Source of the DNA: Turritopsis dohrnii
Lineage: Eukaryota > Cnidaria > Hydrozoa > Anthoathecata > Oceaniidae
NCBI GenBank assembly: GCA_027922465.2
Contig: BQMF02000063.1
Coordinates: 682,001 to 746,000 of the forward strand
Reading direction: 5' to 3'
Length of the DNA stretch: 64,000 bases
Shown here: piece after piece, positions 1 through 10,621 of the stretch
Numbering within the stretch: position 1 is the first letter of the stretch
Layout: each line of letters opens with the position of its first letter
Made by a program: the position numbers and the translations under genes
Notes under the pieces: generated by a model
Database searches by the model: none
What the model was told of the DNA's origin: nothing
What the model saw: the letters and a program-made list of their open reading frames with translations, nothing else

Positions 1-87
1 TGTTAACGATGCTTTCTATTGACAACAATATCATGGACTGAATGACTATCGTCAATTAACAAAACTTCTAAAATCAAAACAGCTTAC

Positions 88-1218
88 TGATATCACGCGT
101 GCCTCCCTGCACATGAAGTCTTCTCCAGCAGTTCACTGTCGGACTAAAAATGGCTGTAGAAGAAAGTGTAACATTTCAAAATACAACACAGTGGCCAATT
201 TTTAAAAATTCAATTTTTATGGTTAAAAAAGCAGAGATGATAAGTGATAATTACCAGATAATGCTGGTGTATGCTTCAATATACCAGCTAACCAATGTTC
301 AGCCGTCTTGCTGAGCTTTGTTTCGGACCTATCATCCCACATAGCATCCTCCACAGTACCATTATCACGAGCCCACCAAAGAGAATGATTGAAGTGATTC
401 GAGTTGCCAACCTTATCTCGAAGTGGTTTCGACATAAACGTTACCCTGTTGTACTGGCCAGGTTTTTGGAAAAACTCCTTCGCTGCATTCTTGAAAAGAA
501 ACTCGTTATCGGCTCCTTCGATGCCCATCACTGGTTTTAGAACGATTTCCAACTGCCCTGGGGCAAATTCAGTTTGGAGTGTTTCAATGGGTATATTCGC
601 TTTTTCACACATTTTGGATAGACCCAGGAGCTCCTCTTCTAATAATGCAAATTGTTGTGGTATGTATAATGTGCCCTCGTCAAACAACGGTACTCCATCG
701 TCATTGAAGATCGTGAACTCCATTTCACTGGCATGAAGGATTTTCAATTGGTGTTCTTGCTCCAATTGTTCGCATAGCCTTCTGGCCATGTAGCGAGGGC
801 AAGCCTGTTGACGCAGCCCATCAATGCCCCAAAACGTTTCACAGAAGACGCCAGATACATTATGTCCACTCCCTGCCCACGGCAATGACCTTGGAATTTT
901 GGTATCTTCAGCTGGTGTGAGGCGGGCGTCGGTACATCGGACCCCATCCACCCGCGTGGCATCACAGTTGAAATAATTATCAAAAGAAAGCAGTATGGTT
1001 TTCCATGCAACACCAGGGCCTTTTTTCTTCATGTATGGATATGCACTTTTGGTGATAACTTTACACCGAGCAATTCCATGAAAATCAGAAACCAAGAAGC
1101 GATAAAAATCAGCCTGCTCTTCTTCTTCTTTATCAAGTTCTTTCAATAAATCTTTTTCATTCCCAGTCACAGTGAGCGACCTAGGACTTGTTTTTTTCGA
1201 TACTTCGTTTATGCCCAT
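88..1218 (-). CDS. LGSN: Lengsin-like glutamine synthetase-domain protein, 5' part (exons 255..1218 and 88..153)
   Basis: The first exon opens at ATG 1218 and encodes about 321 residues. Residues about 37-150 resemble the N-terminal beta-grasp domain of glutamine synthetases (FYRFLVSDFHGIAR), and the catalytic fold starts near residue 155. The order of motifs, including HSLW and WLAGILKH (309-316), matches vertebrate lengsin. The exon ends at 255 before gtaatt. A second exon, 88-153, follows a polypyrimidine-ag acceptor, joins in phase 1 and continues the family (SPTVNCWRRL). It ends before gtaagc at 87, and the rest of the gene lies off the left edge. Metal-site positions of true glutamine synthetase look partly kept: E165-x-E167, E224, H275 and H278. 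Lengsin in vertebrates is a non-catalytic lens protein, so activity here is open. The family call is confident; lengsin versus another type I GS-like paralogue is less so. Confidence 0.87.
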
Positions 1219-1820
1219 GTCCGAAAGAATGTCCGAAATAATGTGTAAATTTCAATGAGTAATAAGAAAAAATTCCGAAAAGTCTTGTCAAAGTTCCACT
1301 CGACCAACGAAATGGCTCATTAAAAGAGAAACTCAATCCAAATGTAAAAAAATAAAATCTAAAAATTGCTACAAAGAATCAATACAAGAAAGTGTAGTTC
1401 GAGATGCGTGCATTAACGCTTTCATTATTAATTCATGGCCGAAACAGCGTTCATAATGCCGTGCATGAAAAAGAAGGTTCGAATGATGGTTTGTTATTCG
1501 TCGGTAAATATTTTATGACGTCAATTGAAAACGTAACACTTTTGACTGATTGAACCAGGGCGTTCATTCTTCTTCGTCCTATTTTCGCCATTTCTATAAT
1601 AATCATGGTATTCTTATTTGGACGATCGATAAAAATTTCGATTTGTTGTTTTGATTTGAAATAAATGAAGTTCTAAGAGATTCATATTTATACACATTTT
1701 GTAAAATGAAACAAGACACCGAGCGGCTATCACATATGTAGCAAAATATTTCCGACTTTACCAATAATTTCCTTAATAAAATCACAGCAATCGTGGCATC
1801 TCCTTTTAACATGTGACTCT
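1219..1820. other. Upstream region of the lengsin-like gene, no gene seen
   Basis: AT-rich sequence 5' of the lengsin-like start. I see no convincing exon, promoter motif or RNA gene. The words gtccgaaa and ttccgaaa recur just upstream of the ATG (about 1219-1280) without an obvious meaning. Confidence 0.5.
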
Positions 1821-2062
1821 ACACGTTTTATTTTTTATAAGAACGAGGGTCAAAGCTTAAGAACATGCTAAGAACATCATAAGGCTTTGTTTTGACATTT
1901 TCATATTTTTTAAAAAAACTAAAAAACTAGAGACTTTTCGAAACAAGAAAATTAAGAACATATTAAGAACATTTTAAGCCTTTGAATGGAAAAAGTTAAG
2001 AACATCGCAAGGCTTTCTTGAATTTCAATGTTCTTATAAAAAATAAAACGTGATAAAACGTG
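1821..2062. repeat. Short TIR element with reiterated AAGAAC word
   Basis: The left end reads ACACGTTTTATTTTTTATAA followed by GAAC. The right end is its inverted copy, GTTCTTATAAAAAATAAAAC followed by GTG, with a further partial repeat to 2062. Between them the unit taagaacat, often followed by aaggcttt, recurs about six times. No ORF. Related ends occur at 11689-11999, 30925-31396 and 42276-42295. Looks like a non-autonomous DNA element. Confidence 0.7.
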
Positions 2063-2767
2063 TAATATGAGAAATAGAAATTGACGCGTCATTAAAGGTA
2101 AAGTCTTCAGCGATGATAGTTGTTAGATTGATCGATTTGAAGTATCTGTAACAAAGCCCTTGACATTACAAAATCACATTTTACGAAATTTTTAATAATC
2201 ATTTTCCTTATGCAGCTATTTTCTAGTTACGTTAACTGAATGTTCCAAGTCGTGCCAATATGCTGCTCACGGATTGGAATTTTATTTATTAAGTCTTGAA
2301 GTCGCAAAATTCGCGGGAGGCTTAAAAATGCGTATCTTACGCAGACATCATGTTCATCGTTCCCAAATGTTGACACACGATGGTTTTAAACACTGTATCA
2401 ACCGATGTTACAGTGGTGAATGACATCTACACCATTTCCAACTTTTCAGAATTTTCTTATAACCAGACCAATTCATCTCTTTTGATACTAAATAATTCGT
2501 GTATTGTTTCTTAAAGTTTATAACGATTACCGAAACAAAAATAGCCCACATTTTTTATTAAGACTCAAATAAACAATCTTATAGGAGAAAAGAGTGAAAA
2601 ATCTAAGTGTTGATTGAATGAGATAAGCGATCAAGATCAAGAAATCTAACAATTGTTAATTAGATTCAAAAACATTTCGAAATAAAATTAGGATACAAGG
2701 AGGAGTATATTGCAAGAAAAATTGTGGCAGCCAAATGCTTATTACTATAAAGCGATAAATGAAAAAT

Positions 2768-2905
2768 ACTTTTTTTGTCCCGGGATAGTTTTTTTCATAT
2801 AAACACGAGATAGATTTTGTATGAAAACTTCAGTGGAGGCGGGATCCCGTTTTTCGTCCCGTCCCGGCAAACGTCCCGTCCCGCCTCTCATATAAACAGC
2901 CCCTT
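2768..2905. repeat. GC-rich GTCCCG word-repeat island
   Basis: In otherwise AT-rich DNA, the hexamer GTCCCG occurs five times, together with its complement CGGGAC-like strings (CGGGATCCCG). The island is bracketed by two copies of TCATATAAAC at about 2799 and 2889. No ORF. The rest of 2063-3315 shows nothing I can name. Confidence 0.5.
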
Positions 2906-3315
2906 AATTTAATTGTGTTTTAATAAACGGGTACTACGAAGAGGAGAAGGAGGGAGATTGAATGATATTATGCCGTGTGACTGGGGGTGGGGGGATGACG
3001 TTGGGAATTGAAAAAATAATCGTGTAAAAAGAGCACGAAATTACTGCCGGATATATTATGGGTGGATAAAAGATGGAAACACATGTACATCAAAACAACT
3101 CCATGTGGAAATCGTTTTAGCGCAAAATCCACCAGTAATGCTTCTTCACCGAACGAATTTACTCACACAACAAATAAACTTATATTTTTCTGTATTATGC
3201 TCTGTGTTTTTTAGATAAAAGCATGAATGGATCAAGGTTGAAACTTTTCAGGAATTCTTCAAAATTTGCGGGCAAGGTTAGCTCTAAATTCATTATGTGT
3301 ACCACTTTTTACCAT

Positions 3316-3380
3316 AAATTTTACGGTCAAGTTCTTGTGCGGACAGCATAAAACCATGCAGGGGCAAGAGGTTTCCCTTC
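3316..3380 (+). repeat. Fragment of dispersed ACGGTCAAGTTCTT repeat
   Basis: AAATTTTACGGTCAAGTTCT is shared with copies beginning at 5434 and 59855. This copy is short and lies downstream of the Penelope-like remnant, in the same orientation as the 5434 copy. No coding content. Confidence 0.6.
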
Positions 3381-3859
3381 ATATTTATATTTTAATCGCC
3401 AATATTTATAATTTTATTTTGTAGATTTGCAATATATAAGATTTTAGCCTTTCGCTGTTTCATTCATTTTTTTCTGTTTTCTTTTGGGGTAGTAGGACAT
3501 AAAGGGTCACCAATAACTTTGACAAAGAAAATCCATTGTAGATGCTATTGGAAAAAAACTCTTATTTCTTGATAAACACCTATAATAACTTTTTTTTGAA
3601 GCAATCAACCCAGACCAATTATATATTTCTCTAAAAAACTTCTTAAAAGAGTGCTAGGTCAAGCCTTTGGAATGCAAAAATCAATTCAAGTTAGAAGCCA
3701 TCAGTAAGTTGAGTTTGTATAAAAGCAAACAAAATGGGGAGATTTCGTGAAAATATAAAAATATGAATAAGATTTGTATTGAAGAAAAAACTACAGTTTT
3801 TCAACTCAGAGTTTCATGTCATACGTACTGTACAACAATCTTCAGCTAAATAACCGTTC

Positions 3860-5125
3860 TACATTATAATACAATGTAAGGGTATCCATCATGACGCCAG
3901 TTATCAGAATTTTGAGACGTAAATATCAGCTGATGTTTCCGACGGTGTCTGCATTTGACGATAATTTCTAACCTTTCGTTGAGGAGGTTCTTTCCAGGGT
4001 AATATGCAACCCAGAACTTTTCATTAGGCAAAGTAGACATCTTTTTGATTCTGGTGTGTATGATTTGGCTTTGGTAATTATTTTCCAAGATATGGTTGGT
4101 GTTCTGTTCTTTTCTTTTATCCCAAACTTGAAAAGCGTTGTGTTGTTTATTTTTGCAGGTGGTGACTGTTGAACCTTTTCTTAAACGTTGTTTTGCAAAG
4201 TCCAATGTATTTCTTTTCTTTATAATTGGGCAAATCAGATTTTATGGTAGCTTCATAAACGATGTTTGGGGTAAGACATTTTCTGCTCAGGGGACATGCT
4301 TCTTTTTGTACGCAATTGCAGGATCTTTCGTTTTCATTCTTGTTGATGGGATGAAGTATCTTCTTGTTATGGTTATCAATGATCGATTTCACATTTGACA
4401 TGTAGCTATAGCTAACTTTGATGTTGTTTTTATTAAAAAGTTTCTGATATTTGTGATGTTGGGGAAAGTATTTGTTTATTATATAGTTTTACGAAGTATC
4501 TGCCGATGTTCGTCTCTAGGTTTTTGTTGCATGGGGATTAAACCAAATGATCTTTCTTTTTCTTCGGTTTTGTTGTTGATTACTATTTGGTGTATGTTGG
4601 AATTCGTGATTGTATCCTGATCTTTTTAGTGCTTCTTTGTAGTATGGTGTGGCTTGTGAAAAGATGTGTTTGTTGGATGATAGGTTAGATAAGTGGGTTT
4701 GTATTGATAACAGGATTTGTTTTAAAATATTCGGTGGGTGGTTTGATTCAATATATATGGACGACATTTGTTTCATTGTTTTGTTTATGGTCGGCCTATA
4801 TGTTCCTGATTCGAGATCTAGCGTTACATCTAAGTAGTTAACTTTTTTCATATTACATTCCACAATTATTTCTAAATTGTTTTTCTTGAAAAGTTTTTTG
4901 AATTCCTTTTTGATTTTCTCGTTCTCTGGCCCACTTGTGTTTTTAATTACAGCTAGACCATCGTCCCTGTATAGTCCAATATTTTATCTGTTGAATTTTT
5001 TTGTTATCTTTGACAAATTGAAACAGCCAACCAGGTTGCAAACTTCTGCTCCGACGTAGGCTCTCCATTGTTACGTCAAAAAGTGAGTCTCCTTTTTTAG
5101 CCCAGGTTTCATTATTAAACAGTAT
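3860..5125 (-). pseudogene. Penelope-like element: reverse transcriptase C-terminus plus GIY-YIG endonuclease, broken
   Basis: Reading right to left on the minus strand, broken frames show the Penelope-like order. An RT palm fragment (SLFDVTM at about 5090, GLYRDDG near 4970) is followed by VNYLDVTLDL and SNHPPNILKQ (4863-4516). Next come a Cys-rich linker and the GIY-YIG endonuclease (NIVYEATI, KKYIGL, FKKRFNSH; 4401-4147). A 3' segment with a further GIY-YIG-associated region lies at 4205-3864. The frame changes at least three times, for example inside the RT near 5030 and after FNSHH at about 4150. The N-terminal RT half is missing, so the copy is 5'-truncated at about 5125. Family knowledge: Penelope-like elements combine an RT with a GIY-YIG nuclease. 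This copy cannot make a working protein. Confidence 0.8.
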
Positions 5126-5433
5126 AATGACTTTCGTGAATGTGAAAGATATGAGTGTAATAGCTGTAATGAATTGATATAGTAAAAGGAACATTGATAA
5201 TCACTCTAAAAGCATAAAAAAAGACGAAATACTGAAAAAGCCAATCATTTTAACAAAATATTGTCTGTAAGCTTTAATAAAACAGACCCTGTCCTAGAAC
5301 ATATTCTTGATAATTCTAATGTTCCATCATTCTTGATCCGACAAAAAAAACTAAAAAAATATGGAAATTAATATATCTATATCCTGATAGCAAGTGTAAA
5401 TCTGCCTTTTATTTCTGAGAGTGACTGTTTTGT

Positions 5434-5780
5434 AAAATTTTACGGTCAAGTTCTTATGCTGAGTGCATAAAAGGAGGAGTGTTTTTTTTTCGTATACAGT
5501 AGCAATTGACATCAGATTTTTCATCACAGGGAAACTAAATCCCCAATATGTAACATTATGAGGTAAATATCTGGGAACCAATAATAGAGATAACTGATGT
5601 TTTGTTGGTGTGACAAAAAAATTTGGGTCTATTTTTTTATTTTATTTTTTTTTTCTGAGGCGGAGGGTTTAATTTGTGATGTATTAAATTGAATGCCAAT
5701 ATTTCGATGACGATTCTGCACATTGTTTGAATCAGTTTTCGAGTACACAAACCACAGTAGACAGTCTTCAATTTAAAACA
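5434..5780 (+). repeat. Dispersed repeat, ACGGTCAAGTTCTT family
   Basis: Begins AAAATTTTACGGTCAAGTTC and continues with GACATCAGATTTTTCATCAC, a 'cccaat' stretch and GGGAACCAATAATAGAGATA. The same order is seen at 59855-60210 and, in part, at 53220-53800. It abuts KCTD9 exon 2, so the missing first KCTD9 exon must lie inside or upstream of it. Confidence 0.6.
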
Positions 5781-5824
5781 ACATCACGCATATATTATTT
5801 TCTCAGAAACAAACTTGCTTGTAG

Positions 5825-8800
5825 GTTATTTCCATTCCAAAGAGCTATGAAGAACTGCTCAAGAATGCTAGTGAAATATTTCATGAAGATATAAAACTCA
5901 TTTATCTCGATGATGGTTCAGAAATCTCATCCATTGACTTGCTGAGGTAATCATAAAATATTATTCAAAATCCTGTTTGCTTGGTATGTATTTTGTTATT
6001 TTGATGCAGTATAATATTGCTGTGCATGCTTCTTTTTAAAACAGAACCAGTAAAATCTGACCTGAGGCTGACTGTTCTTATTTTTGAGACCTACACTCAC
6101 TCCTCCCTTCTTAGCACTCAGCAAGATAGTAGGAATGATGTCTAGGATGGTTGTCTAGTTGAGCGGTTCCTGTTATTACAGCTTCCATAGCCCAAATGGG
6201 GGCTTTAAATGCTAGTGTGTGTCGTAGCGAATGATGAATACCCAGTCATTACATGTCAATCAATATCCTTATTCATAGAGATAATGACACAATCTATGCA
6301 TCTGCTGGTGAATCATTTCAAGGTAGATGTCATTTTTGATTCTTATTAATCGTAATAGATAGTGTTAAATTAACAAGAAAATGGTTTGTTTATGCAACTT
6401 ATTCCTAGTGAATTTTAAGTTAGTCATTTCAGGTCATTTTTAGTACACTAAACACTAGATATATATCTGTTTTTGAAATTCTATCAAGTCACCATCAACA
6501 TAACATGGTACTTCCATTTAATCTTCTATAGGAACTCGTGTCACATTCAATAAATTGAAATACATGTACACATGTACTTGCTGGACAAATGACACAATAG
6601 TTGCTAAACAATATTCTTTAGGTTTGAAGCAAAATGAAGAGCAGACGACATCAGCTTGCTATGATAGTATGAATGATTCCTTTTCATATTTGTATTGGAA
6701 TTAATTTTGATACTGTCATCTTGAATTGATTCTCCATTCCTTCCATGAATAGATTCACAAATAAGAAGTAACAAAATTTCTTTCACAGGTACTTCATCCA
6801 GTTCTGATTGGATAAAATTAAACGTGGGTGGCCGATGTTTCATGACAACCAGGTAATCAATGCTTTCATACAACATCGTGAAAAGAACCGGTAAGAAAAA
6901 AAGATAAAATTCAAAACATCTCTGTTTAGAAAGACTTTGACTCGCTATCCAGATACAATGTTAGGTAGAATGTTTAATGAAACAGGTATATCTTATACAT
7001 CTCATTGCCCTTTGCATTCATACTACTTATGCGGAATGTCATGTAAACTGGATGTCATCGTGTAAACTAGTCACCAAAGAAACTATAACAATATGAATTG
7101 GTTCGCTCAGTTATCAATAATGAAATTTATTCCTAAGGCATTTGCCTTGTTGAACCAGTTGTTGAACTTGTATTATACCTCAATCCGAGTGGATGAGATG
7201 ATTTTGTCTAAATATTAACATGTAGCTAGAAAAATTTCTCACCATTATAAGTTATTTTCTAATATCATCTTAGAACGTTGGAGAAGTGCCGTTGACCAGA
7301 ATGGTTGCTATCTGGTAGATCGCAGTCCCGAATATTTTGAGCCCATCCTAAATTTTTTAAGACATGGATCTCTTATATTGAATGATGGGGTCAATCCAAA
7401 AGGTCTGAAAGATATCTTGTTTATCTTTTTATGTAAATCTAAAAAGTTGCTGCTCATGCTAACTCTGTTTTGTTTATTATTATGTTTTATTCGATGTTTT
7501 CTAGGTGTCCTCGAAGAAGCTCGTTTCTTTGGCCTAAAACCTATTGTTGATGAGTTGGAGTCATCAGTAATTTTTGTCATGTTTGTTGCTTTCTACTATG
7601 AGGAATCTTTTTTATGTCTCTTGAGTAAACATTTTGTTTTTCTCTCATTCTATGATCCAGGTTCATGAAGCAGAGAAGTGTTCTGTGACTCGTTCGGAGT
7701 TCATGAGGCTGTTGATGATAACCTCTTCTGCAGATGAACTTCGTTGCCAGGTATGTTTACGACCATTTCAAAGCTAAGGTACCTTTTGAAAATAATGAAC
7801 TATTATACAGAGAGCTGAGGGTTGCGCTATATGCTGATGTCAGCGGAAATAGAACAATTAAGAAATGGTCAGGGAACGTTAACAAAGCATTCAAACACAG
7901 GGAAAAAAATGATTGTCTCTCTCGTCGAGATTATCTCGCAGGAAAGCTGCTGACATACTTTTTTCTGGACCTTATGATGATTCATTACCTTTAAATATCA
8001 GGATTTCACCCATAGTGAAACACATGAATTTTTCTATCGTGTTCAGTGGCAAGTCGTTTAAGGTTAGTTAAAGAAGAATGGTAAACGGTAAAGAATTTAT
8101 AAAGAATTAATACAGGAAAAATAAAGAATTGGGATTTCATTAAAATAAAGATAAAAAACAAAGATTCGATTTGTATACATCCTTTTTATGTAGGGTGTTA
8201 ATCTGAGTGCAGCCGATTTGTCATACTTGGATCTTCGTTCGATAAATTTTCGACACGCAAATCTCTCAGGTGCAAATCTGCAAGGAGCGTCGATGGAAGG
8301 ATGTGATCTATTTCTGGCCGACTTATCTGGAGCTTGTTTAGATGTAAGTTTCACGGTTCGTCCGTGGTCAACCTGACATTCGTTCGTGGTCAACCTGACA
8401 TTTCTATAGATTATCGTATTTCCTTTAAATAGCGTCCACCTTTTATTAAATAGTGCCCACCCTCTATTAAATGGTCAAAGTCAACACTGTGCACTCCTCC
8501 GCAATGTTTAACCTTTGATTTTCTGGCATCATAAGTACACCGTGGAGAGGACGGTTTTTCTTTATCTGAACACAAAAATGATAATAAAAACTGAACTCAG
8601 TATTCAAGATATCCGGCGTGCTAGAATGATACAGAAATTATAGGAAAAGACTTCGATGAGAAGTGTACCAGTGGGTAAAATCGTCAAAAAGTCACTGCGG
8701 TGAAGAACATTTTTTATTGAATTAGCGTGCATATTTCTATAGAATTGCACTTCTTCCCAATGCTTTTTCAACAAATTTTCCCACGTGATTTTTCTGTATA

Positions 8801-9544
8801 GGATGTGACCATGGATGGTATCCAAATGAAACGCGCAAACCTGGAAGGTGCGTCCATGAAAAATTGTAAATTTGAAAGCGTTTCTAGTACAAGCTCCTGT
8901 CAAGCGAATTTGGAAGGTAAAGTGATTTCTTTGGCAAACCTCTTACCTGCCTCTCCTTTATATTGCAATTTTTACAATACGAAACAAATCCCATTGGGCA
9001 AATTTGTTGAAAAATCACTACGAAGGAGTACATTTGTATAGAAATATGCACGCTATTTCAATGAAAATGCTCTTCATCGCAGTAATTTTTTGACGATTTT
9101 GCCCACTGGGATTGGTTAAAAAACAGTTTACAATTTCAACCGAATATTTGAAATTCAGTTCTTCTATCTTTTTAGGTGCAAACTTGAAAGGAACAAATCT
9201 GGAAGGTAGTCAAATGAGTAACGTCAATTTGAGACTAGCAACCCTAAAAGGTGCTAACATGCAAAATTGTGTTTTAAGAGATGCAATACTTGCTGGAGCT
9301 GATCTGGAGGTATTGAGGGCTGTTTTTTTTATTTGCACTTTTGCGTCAGATATTCCTTACCCGTATAATTGTGTTGAGTTTTTGCGAAGTCCTAAATATG
9401 AAGGAATTTTTGTTTAAACATTTTTTATAGAACTGTAATCTGACTGGGGCAGATTTACAAGGTGCGAATCTGCGCGGAGCAAATGTCGTTGGCACAGTGT
9501 TTTTAGACATAGTCGCTCCTTTACATATGGTTCATCTCATGTGA
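5825..9544 (+). CDS. KCTD9: KCTD9 homologue: BTB domain plus pentapeptide repeats (5' exon not found)
   Basis: Eleven exons join in frame: 5825-5946, 6279-6322, 6789-6852, 6930-6985, 7274-7402, 7505-7566, 7661-7750, 8194-8343, 8802-8916, 9176-9309, 9431-9544. All have GT-AG borders and together give 1080 nt ending in TGA (359 residues). The human protein is 389 residues, so about 15 N-terminal residues are missing. Order: small N-terminal domain (exons 2-3), BTB/T1 domain (IKLNVGGRCF to LEEARFFGL), linker with DELRCQ, then A(N/D)Lxx pentapeptide repeats from exon 9 to the end (ANLSGANLQGAS, ANLKGTNLEGSQ, ADLQGANLRGAN). The C-terminal PLHM matches the family. KCTD9 proteins form oligomers and bind CUL3 as probable ubiquitin-ligase adaptors; the substrate is unknown. 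Introns 77-466 bp carry a SINE fragment and two MITEs. Nothing suggests inactivation. Confidence 0.93.
6097..6213 (+). repeat. SINE body fragment in KCTD9 intron
   Basis: From cactcctcccttcttagcac to gggctttaaatgct this matches the body of the tRNA-headed SINEs at 25530-25829 and 62849-63167. It lacks the tRNA head and tail. It is preceded at 6043-6090 by a sequence (ATCTGACCTGAGGCTG) also seen at about 30950. Confidence 0.75.
8668..8787 (+). repeat. 120-bp CCAGTGGG MITE, copy 1 (KCTD9 intron before exon 10)
   Basis: Starts ccagtgggtaaaatcgtcaa and ends near ttcaacaaattttccca. The ends are inverted copies of each other. The interior carries agtcactgcg and atttctatagaa, shared with four other copies in this window. 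No ORF. Confidence 0.8.
8990..9110 (-). repeat. 120-bp CCAGTGGG MITE, copy 2, opposite orientation (KCTD9 intron after exon 10)
   Basis: Reads cccattgggcaaatttgttg to gattttgcccactggg, the reverse complement of copy 1 over almost its full length. Together copies 1 and 2 bracket the 115-nt KCTD9 exon 10 as an inverted pair. Confidence 0.8.
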
Positions 9545-9619
9545 CGTATGCTGCTTTACATATGGTTCATCTCATGTGACGTATGCTGCTTTACATATGG
9601 GTCATCTCATGTGACGTAT
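9515..9619 (+). repeat. Three tandem 35-bp units overlapping the KCTD9 stop codon
   Basis: Units at 9515-9549, 9550-9584 and 9585-9619 share gctgctttacatatggttca followed by tctcatgtgacgtat, with one or two differences. Unit 1 encodes the last residues and TGA stop of KCTD9; units 2 and 3 lie in the 3' UTR. 35 bp is not a multiple of three. Confidence 0.9.
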
Positions 9620-10621
9620 GCTGCTGGAGATTTGCTTGCTTTGATACAGTTAAGGAAGAATTCGAAAAACTCATCATATCATTTCCACATGAATTCCCTG
9701 CTTGAATTAGTATCAAGAATTGTACTTTGCGTAGCAATAGAAGATGAATGGTTGAGTACAAATTTGATGGTCGGAATCAAATTTTGAAATGGTCCTTCAA
9801 GATCGAATGAAATGGTGTCCTGTTTTCGACCCACCAAGTGGGAATGTGTTTTTCATTTTCGTCGGTCTATTTTTATGGCAAGCTAATTTGAACAATTCTG
9901 ACTTTCGCGCTTCTCTGTGTGAGTGTGGAAAAAGTTATAGTTGCTTTGGAGCGTTACAATCAAAAAACATGTGGTCTGGTAACTAACTGGTTGAATGTAT
10001 CTTATTTTCGTTTGAAAGAACGAGACAACATTTTGCTCGTTTATCAGAGAGAACAAAGTTTTGACCTGAACTGGCTATGATCGCGTCTTGTCACTTTACC
10101 TGTTGCTCCAGACATGAATTCAGCTATCTCACGTGACACATATACAGAACGATAGCGAAAAATAGAAAATAAGCAGTTCAACACTGTTGCCGTACATGTG
10201 AATCGAGCTTTAGGAAATTTCGGATGGCTTGGTGATGTTACTTGCCGTGCCGATGGTTCGATAATTCTCGAATTAAGTTGTAACTATATAAAAGCTTTTG
10301 ACATGATCATAATAATAGCGCCCAGGGCCCCCATTTGTTGTTTTGCTACAAAAGATGACGTCACGAAACGCATCTTTCTTTTTATCAATCGATTTTTTTA
10401 ACCAGCGGGGAGATGTTTACTATACACTCTCCATTGCACAGCTCTCAAATTTCGAAATTCTTTCCATAACAATTTTCACAATGAATAATTGGATGATGCC
10501 GAATTTCAACTCAGTCATTTTTCGGATTTGCCCGAACTTGGGTAAAGGTCTTCATTTTTTATAAAAATTTCACTTATTTAAAATTATGTTGTATTATCAG
10601 AATTATGGTGTTATTGTCGAG
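9620..10621. other. KCTD9 3' flank, no clear gene
   Basis: No full gene. At about 9879-9915 the plus strand reads QANLNNSDFRASL, which fits the A(N/D)LxxS(D/N)F pentapeptide rhythm and may be a decayed pentapeptide exon; this is weak. The rest is unremarkable. Confidence 0.35.

Noticed and set aside
5549..5558. Candidate KCTD9 start (ATGAG followed by gtaaat)
   Set aside because: Lies inside a dispersed repeat and would encode only two residues of the missing N-terminus.
7308..7668. ORFs in KCTD9 exons 6-7 on either strand as separate genes
   Set aside because: Both are read-through of KCTD9 exons into introns or the antisense strand.
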